DNA from: Syngnathus acus
Lineage: Eukaryota; Chordata; Actinopteri; Syngnathiformes; Syngnathidae
Direction: 5' to 3'
Length of the DNA stretch: 64,000 nt
NCBI RefSeq assembly: GCF_901709675.1
Contig: NC_051090.1
Location: 5,535,842 to 5,599,841 of the forward strand
Shown in pieces: positions 38,701 to 47,700 of this stretch (the stretch's first letter is position 1; each line of letters begins with the position of its first letter). Below the pieces are notes generated by a model that saw only the letters and a program-made list of their open reading frames with translations, had not been told where the DNA came from and did no database searches. A program made the position numbers and the translations under genes.

Positions 38701-41700
38701 AGCTCATTTGCTCGGCTTCAAAACAGACAATCAATAGAATCGGGTTAGGGTTGGTTAGGCCTGACACAAAATGGCTGCCTCCCAAATAACACGTTAATGA
38801 TGACTTATGAGCGCCAATTTTATCACTTTAAATGTATACATCGATACCCTATTAAGCAGATGGTGTCAAAGCTAATCGGAAAGTAGTAATTGGTGTCAAG
38901 CAAGTGCAAAGTATGTTGATGTGATACATTTTATAACGTTTTTGTCTGTCAAAGAGAAGCTAACTGCTAGCGGACGTTGAGACGTTGTCTGCTGAGTGTT
39001 TGATAACAAGCCGAAGCTAACAAACGAGCTGTTTATTTAGCAAATAAGTAACAGTCAAAAGTCTTCGCTTGACTTTACTGCTGCATTCTTAGCCCAGTCA
39101 CAAAACGCACTTTTTGGTGGCTTGTTGCCAGGCAGATTTTGTAGGCTAAATCATTTGTCTCCTAATCTGACTCCGGGCCCTTTAGCCAGGATGTGCTGCA
39201 TGGATGTGTTGAGATTAGCGCACACTCACACACCAAGTGTCAACAAACACAATATACAAGTTGTGTATTATTAATGAGCTCAGCAGTAGGTAGAACCACA
39301 AGAGACCAGAGATCCACCACGTTGAAACTGGCATGCGGCCGACCTTTCCCACTTGTATTGGTTTGACTGTGTGTTTAGATGTGAGCCTCTGTATTTATGG
39401 ATTGTTTGTCCCCGGCAATGCCACATAAAGGGAGGAAGAAAAAGATTTACCCTCGCAATATACACTGTGTCCAACTCAGCAAAAAAAAAAGCACAATGTT
39501 CGGGAATGAGATGGAGACAAATTTTGGAAGCGATCAAAAGGTCAGCCACACTCTGCTTCACCATGTTTCACTTTTCCACTATAAATTGAATGAGTATTTA
39601 TTTGAGGTTTGTCCAAAGAGTTCCTCCGAGTTTTTGTTTTAGAATGCCATCAAATGCTTTCCCAGCTATTTTGGCTGTGTATGTGGATTTCATGGCAGAT
39701 GGCGCCTGTGATGCCGCTGATGATGATGATGATTAAGAAGACCTTCTTCACAGGTTGTGATGGTGACGTGTTTGATTGGCAAAAGGCCAAGTGAAATGCA
39801 GCCTTGACATGTTAGAGATAAGGTTCGAGGAGAGTCATATGATGAGATGAGATATGAAACGGATGGGTCATGCTGTAAACGAAGATGTGTCGGGCTCATT
39901 GTATCGATGGCATTGTGCATGAAACGGACGTCTGTGTCTTGTTTCACTCTCATTGTACTTTTCTCATTTTATTCTATCACTTTCATCTTATTATTATTAG
40001 CTATTACCTTGCAGCAACAGAATATGAACACATGACCGGTCACTATCAAAAGATCTATAGCAGGGGTGTCAAACTCATTTTTTTCGCTGTGTAGTCATAG
40101 CTTCTTTCGGAGGGCCAGTATGACTGTCAACCCAAATAAATGTATGAGCACCTCATAATATAAACAGTAAAAGCTACAAAACAAATAACTCATTTTTCAG
40201 TAAAAACTGGTCAAATATTTTTAAAAAAAGATGTTATTAAAAGTAAAGACAATTTGCAATTCTAGTAATGACACGAATTTGATGCACAATTTGTCTTTGC
40301 GGGCCACATAAAATGATGTGGCGGGCCGTATCTAGCCCCCGGGGTCTTGAGTTTGACACCTGTGATCTATAGCATTGTGTTCTTTATGCTAATCCAGCGT
40401 GCTAAATATTCCAGCCTAGTACAACTCGAGTATATTCGGAATCTATTGTGAGACTCCTCTCAGCATCAAGTAGCAATTAGCCAGCCCTCTTTGGCGTGTG
40501 CTCGTGATGATATGTTGTTAGCACTTCAACAAATAGATGTTAAGCTTCTGTTAGCTGCAGCACGGCCCAAACGTCAAAAAGCGTTCTTCTGAGCTGCTAG
40601 AATGTGCATGTAGCATTTCTTTTATATTAGGGTCAGAAGGCTGTGGGGGTGGGTGGTGGGGGGCATCATATGGTAATCCTGTAAATGTATAAACAAGTGG
40701 ATGGTGTCAACGAAGCGCCCTTGGCGGAGGTAAAAAAGTGGGTCACTCAACCGTAGAGCTCCCCCCTTCAATCGCAAAGCTCCATCCATCCTTGTCATTA
40801 TCGCCACTGGTGAGCTGAAGTTTATCTCAGCAGACTTTAATAATTGGGGACGGGGTACACCCTGAACCGGTCACCAGTCAGGGCACATGGAGACAAATGA
40901 CCATTCACAATCTTCAATTGTGCTGCAAAAAAAAAAAAAAAAACACTAAGACAAGATGAGGTGTTCTAGTTGGTCCACCTATATTACCGGGTAGCATAGT
41001 AAAAAATCTGGGGTTGCTATGGCAACGGTGAAGAATGTATCCTCATTATAAAACTCTAACATTAATGACTTTAAGGCTGTTCCTTTTAGCAAGATGTGTT
41101 TGTGTCTGGAGTGTGTATGTGCATTGCCTCCTCAGCTTTTACTTCCAAAGGAACGAGAACATAATCACCACGTAGCCTCTATAGTTATGGTTCATTAGTG
41201 CTTCAGTGGCACTTAAAGGCGGGATGGAAGAAATCAGTGCATCAATGCAGTTGTCCAAAAAGCACTGCTGTGGATTGAGATGCAAGCAAACCTTTATTAT
41301 AAACAATAATGACAAAATGTAGCTGCCGGCTGGAAAATCAGATTGGGAGTGGGTGGTAGAAAGGAATTCATTAGCATATAATACATTTGCTGAGTTACTT
41401 GTCCATGTTGTCCTCGCTGTATGTATAAAAGAGGATATCTGCTCACATGTCACTGGTATATTTCTACTATATTTTGTTTTAGGAGCATTTCTGGCTTTTC
41501 CCGATATTTCCACTCGGGTATTATTTGTTTTAGAAGGGGATCAAATGGGCAGTATGTGGCCCAGTGAATTCAAGTGTTATTTTCAATCAGACTGCTTGGC
41601 CTCTCTCCACATTGCCGTCTTTGTCCGTCTCGCCTCCTCAAGCGTCACTTTTAACCTGTCGGCTTTCAGACTAGATTGGGGGGGGCCTTAGCAACTGCCC

Positions 41701-44700
41701 ATCAACACATCCAAGAAACCAAAAAGAAATCCATTGCACTCCCACCGACTGCTTCATTAGAAATGCTGGATTGGCTGGAAATAGACCACATCCAAAATGT
41801 GAACCAAATAGTTCAATTAAAGGGGCGGGGGGGGCAATTTTAAAATGTCATCCTACAGCCATGATGGCATTTGATGTTGGTTATTATAACACCGGCTCTG
41901 CTAGTAATTTAATTGCTTTGCTCTCGGCATTCTAGAAAACGTTAATTATGATATGCTACTGGCAAGTAACTTGGGTTTGGTGGGCGTGCAGGGTAAACAA
42001 CAACAGAGCGCTACACAAAAGACATTTGCACAATTGGCATGAAGTGAAAAGAAAAAAAACATCCGGCTCCCCGAACGGGATTCAACTGAACCAGACAGCC
42101 AAGCCAATTACCGGCAATTGCCAAAACCTGCCCGGTGGCACTGACTCACAGGAACAAAGCAGTTGGACTCGTGGATATCCGATAACATACACAAGAGATA
42201 CAAACTGAAAAAAATATTTATGTTTCATGTCGTCATGCTGTGAAATTTTGAGAGGAGGGAAAAAATAATCACACCTCACTCTGCGTTTCTTTTCACAGGT
42301 CATTACATTTTCAAGCCTGTCACATCGGGAATCAATCAACTGCTTGTGATGCTGTCGATGGCGGCGGTTACGTCTTGTTAAACATTACCGCTGAGAATCC
42401 TTTCAGAATCGCATCACCTGCCACCAGCTTGGTTTCCTTGACAACCAGCAAAAAAACTAGAAATTGTCGTGGAAATTCACTAGAGCAGGCATTTGTCTTT
42501 AGGTGAAGCAGCATGTGGCTCACAACCAGGGATTATTTTGCTGCAAGAAATCACATGACAGCACTCCCACGCAGTATTCATACAATTCTGTCATACGAAG
42601 AAAATGTCTTTCTCTAGCCTGTCACCTCCATCAGGAGAACCTTGACCACTGCTGGCAGGACGCCCACGAGAAACTACATGTGCGGATAAAGGAAGTAGCA
42701 TTTTGTACGGAAAAAAAAAAAACATTTCACAAGGCAAACAGCAGTTGCTGCAGTGATGATCAAATCTTTCCCACCCCATCTGTGTGGATAATTTAAGGAT
42801 GCTTTATGGTCCATCAAATTCTTAGAGAACCACACTCATTAAACCTGTATAACTACCAGTGATTGGCATCCATCCATAGTTATTATTTAGGACTCATATC
42901 TAAGACTCATCTAATAAACATCATGCTTGTGATGCGTGATTTCACCCAACCTGTGCTCATTTAACACGTTCGCTGGCCCGCAAAGGCTCAGCACAGATCA
43001 ATTTTCTTCAGTCGATTTCATTGATTCCCCCCCCCCCCCCCGCCCCACCCACACTAAAACACGCATACAAATAAGTCATTAACAAAAGAAAATCCCGCTA
43101 ACACAAAAGCCTCTTATCGGTCGTAATTACCATCAGGACCCTCTGACGGGATTTAGCGTCATGAAATAGGAACAACAGAGTTCTTTCACTTTAAAAATTC
43201 AATCGGTTTGTAGAGTGCTTGGCCTCACACTCTGGACTGGTCACCAGCCAATCACAGCACTTGAAAACGCAGAAGAGGATTTGACAAAACATTTGTCAAT
43301 AAGTGGCCCGCATGTGTGAGATGTGTTATTCGCAGCTCGAATGTTTTCTGGATGGATGAAGGAGACGTTTTAAAGTGTCATGACGTTTAAAGTGGGGCTG
43401 GGAAAAGTCCAGGAAAAAAACATCTTGTTTGAGCTCTCAAGCATTTCATCTTTGGTGTGGAAATTAGGATTGTGGAGGAGGCGAGAATGTCCACAATGAG
43501 ACGAAAACATGCGCAAGGTTGCACGCAGGTCAGTGTGAGCAGAAGACCCTGTTCCGACGAGAGTGGGTGGTCTCTTAAGTGAGACAAACAAGCTGAATTC
43601 CTTGTGACATTTCAGCTTGTCGAATGAATGCAACCTTTTCCGTCTGCTCTCAAACTGTCTCAGAATAGTTGCTTCGGTTAAAGGCATGGAGAGTCTTTGA
43701 GGCGATATGGGACATGTGTCAAACCCAAGGCCCGGGGCCGGATCCGGCCCGCCACATCATTTTATGTGGCCCGCAAAGGCAACTCGTATGTCAACTCAAT
43801 GTTTCTGTATATTGTCTTCCCTTTTAATAACAGTGAGATATTGCAACATTTTTTTAAATCCCCACTTTAAAAATAAATTGGAAATATTTTTTCAAAATGT
43901 TTATGCTGGATTCTGTTGTGTGTATGTGATAATATAAGATAGCCATTATAACTTCGATGTGTTTGACACCCCTGCATAGCATATGGTATCGTAACTTCTC
44001 TCCTCTGACGTGCTGATGAATGTTCCGTCATCCTCCACTTGGCACACGTGAGCCCTGACAAGCCATCTCACCTGCCGTTTAGTCAAGCCGCCTGACCCGG
44101 TGGGGCTCTGTGACGCCGGCGCATCATGCCAGCTTGTTTATTATTCCTCAGGCCTGTGCGCTGCCTCCACATCAACGTTCAGATGCCGGCAGCTGCATTT
44201 TGTCGTGTGACAGCCCGGCCATTTTTATTTATAGGCACAATCAAATGATTGGGTCAGCGAGACTGAGAAGCTCGATTTGCTCCCAGGCACTGTTTGTCCA
44301 TAATTTTCTATTAAAGTCTGATTAGATAAGCCCGTCAGTATTTGAGTGGGGAGAAGCCGCAATCATGTCTTCATTTCCTCTATCAAGAAAGCGCCTGGGG
44401 GTGACACAATCAAAATAATCATATTTGTCAAAAAATAATGATTCATATTAATCGGTGTAATAAAACTCGTGCCCCTGGGAATTATGATTCAAAGGCAAAG
44501 TACACGTGACTACAAACGTAATCGATGCGAATCTTCATGAGCGCTAACGACAACCAAAGTAGTTTGAATCATGCTGTCATAAAAGAGGTTTCTACTTCAG
44601 AACCAACACGTTTATGGATGCTATTCACAGTCAAGAGGTTTGAAAACAGAACTGAGCCCTTTTCATTGGATTTAAATCCAAAACAAGGAAAGGAACAGAC

Positions 44701-47700
44701 AAGGAACACGAGTCTATTAATGTAACGACCGCTGACATCAATTTTCTTGAGAACCTCGCAAAGTCCTCTGAATAAATGAAGTAAAGAATCTGACCAACAG
44801 GGAGGTCACCAACCCCACGCGAACCATAGATATTAAACAATCCAAAACGAAAACCAGCGTCGTCATGACAACGTGACCATAGATCATACGTTCATTAGTT
44901 TACTTCTAACCATGCAGAAGGTTCAGTCGTGCGCAGAGGCAAAGCCAACATTTGGATCATGTCCCACCTTCCCCATCACGCTTCATGAATATGAATGCAT
45001 CATTTGGAAATGATTTATGAGCCACGTGCTTAATGGCATGAATATTTTAAATGTGAATTCATTAGACGTGTGAATGTGGATGTACGCGCACAAGCAGACC
45101 ATAGTGAATAATTGCTCACGCTTTCATTTTCATGTATTTGCAGCAATGTATTATATATAAGGTGTATTACATATAAGGTCAGGAATTACGTTAGTGATGT
45201 GCATTCCAGTTATTTTAAGTGAACTGAATCTTTAGAATCAGTTCACTCAAAAGATTTGTTCAAACGCATCGTTTAACGAATCGTCCCCTCCACACACACA
45301 CACACTGATCCGTTATTTTTGTGAACGATTCGTTCAAAAGAACGATTCTTTCAGTGAACGAGCGTGAACGACTCACTTCCTAAAGTGATTCGTTCTTTTT
45401 TTCAGTCCGTATGACTTCAACCAGTAGGTGTCGGTAATGCCCATTGAAGCTGGTGCCACCTCGCCGTAAAACAAAACGAAGAAGAAAATGGCATCACTTC
45501 CCGTTCACGAACGAGTCGTGAATTGCATTTCCCGTTCCCCAACTGAACGCGTCTGTGAGTGATTGATTTGCATTTCCAGTTCATCGCGAGAACGGATCAG
45601 TGAGGGAACGAATCCTGACTTTCCCGTTCGCGAACGAGTCAATGGCTCAACTGCCTTCCTTCCCCCCATGCATCAACGGATCAGTCAGTGAACGAGTTGC
45701 GTCTCCATCCTGGCGTGAACTATGCAAGCCAGAATGTCGATTTACGATTTGCCAAGGAAAGCAAGAACCACTCACTGAAACACCATTTCTTTTATGCACG
45801 TTTTCGCCAAGCTAACGGCTAACTTTATTGCATAAAGGGATGCCCCGTTATACAACAGCGGGGAGATTATGCTTCTCTTTGGGTAATCTTGATTTTATAA
45901 CACTTATAGTAGATTTTAAATAACGTGTATGCGTATATACGCCTAAATATATAACAATATTTAGTTATCCACTATATCTGCAATTTCACATTGAATTGCT
46001 GGTTTGAAATTTACTTTTACAATTTTTTTTTTAAATAAACATTTATGTTACAACTTGTCTGGTGTTTTATTCCTTGTTTTTATATTCGCCAATTAAAACA
46101 TAAAAATCAGAAGAATGAAGTGGCCTGTTATTAGGTACACCGGAAAATGGCGGTGTACCTAATAGTGTCCGAATGACGTCACATATCAAACAGCCAATCA
46201 AAAAGTGGGGGTGAGGTCGGGTGTGGCATTTTTCACTTTTAAAAAAAAACAAAAAACATGTATTTACACATAAATACTTTCATTTCTTTGCATATGCGTA
46301 CGTATACAAAGCGAGGTTCCAATTCTAAAAGCACAATAAGGTATATGGTCACACCCGAGATTTGAACCAAGGTCTTACAGAGTCAGAGCCCGTGACACTA
46401 ACCAGTCGGCTATTTAGACCAGGAACCCTTTGGCCGTCTGCACTCTTTTGTACTAGTGTAGTGTACCTATTGTGTTCATGAGGTAGCTAATCACAGGCCA
46501 CTTCATTAGGGAAAAAGCTTAAGTGAAAGTGAAAAGTGCCACATCCCCCCTCACCCCCTGATTGGCTGTTTGATCTGTGACGTCACTCAGACACTCCATT
46601 AGGTACACCTACATTTTCAAGTGTACCTAATAACAGGCCACTTTATTAGGGAAATATAATGGACACCTGTGACCTTTGACCATGATATTTCCCTAATAAA
46701 GTGGCCTGTTATTAGGTACACTTGAAAATGGCAGTGTACCTAATGGAGTGTCTGTGTGATTCCCTCGTTAAGTGCACCTGCGTGAAAAGTTTTAGCTCCT
46801 GCGGAACGTGAAAGGAGCTAAAACTTTTCACGCAGGTGCGCTTAACGAGGGTCACTTGGAAAACATGTTGGAACGCGGCCCCGAGGACTAGAGCTTGACA
46901 CCTGTGACCTTTGACCATGATATTTCCCTAATAAAGTGGCCTGTTATTAGGCACACTTGAAAATGGCGGTGTACCTAATGGAGTGTCCGTGTGATTCCCT
47001 CGTTAAGTGCACCTGCGTGAAAAGTTTTAGCTCCTGCGGAACGTGAAAGGAGCTAAAAGTTTTCACGCAGGTGCGCTTAACGAGGGTCACTTGGAAAACA
47101 TGTTGGAACGCGGCCCCGAGGACTAGAGCTTGACACCTGTGACCTTTGACCATGATATTTCCCTAATAAAGTGGCCTGTTATTAGGTACACTTGAAAATG
47201 GCGGTGTACCTAATGGAGTGTCCGTGTGATTCCCTCGTTAAGTGCACCTGCGTGAAAAGTTTTAGCTCCTGCGGAACGTGAAAGGAGCTAAAACTTTTCA
47301 CGCAGGTGCACTTAACGAGGGTCACTTGGAAAACATGTTGGAACGCGGCCCCGAGGACTAGAGCTTGACACCTGTGACCTTTGACCATGATATTTCCCTA
47401 ATAAAGTGGCCTGTTATTAGGTACACTTGAAAATGGCGGTGTACCTAATGGAGTGTCCATGTGATGCCCTCGTTAAGTGCACCTGCGTGAAAAGTTTTAG
47501 CTCCTGCGGAACGTGAAAGGAGCTAAAACTTTTCACGCAGGTGCGCTTAACGAGGGTCACTTGGAAAACATGTTGGAACGCAGCCCTTCGAGGACTGGAG
47601 GTCGGCACCCCTGGTTTAAGTGAAAAGTGCCACACCCGCCCTCACCCCCACTTTCTGATTGGCTGTTTGATCTGTGACGTCACTTGGACACTCCATTAGG

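Noticed and set aside
42503-42796. 97-codon plus-strand frame in yjefn3 intron 1
   Set aside because: Poly-Lys from an A-run and no known motif; considered chance.
46662-47610. CRISPR array
   Set aside because: Units are 235-bp full tandem copies without unique spacers, in a vertebrate intron.
46712-47635. Four near-identical ~70-codon minus-strand frames as a protein family
   Set aside because: They are the same frame recurring with the 235-bp repeat period and overlap the hairpins; no coding bias.
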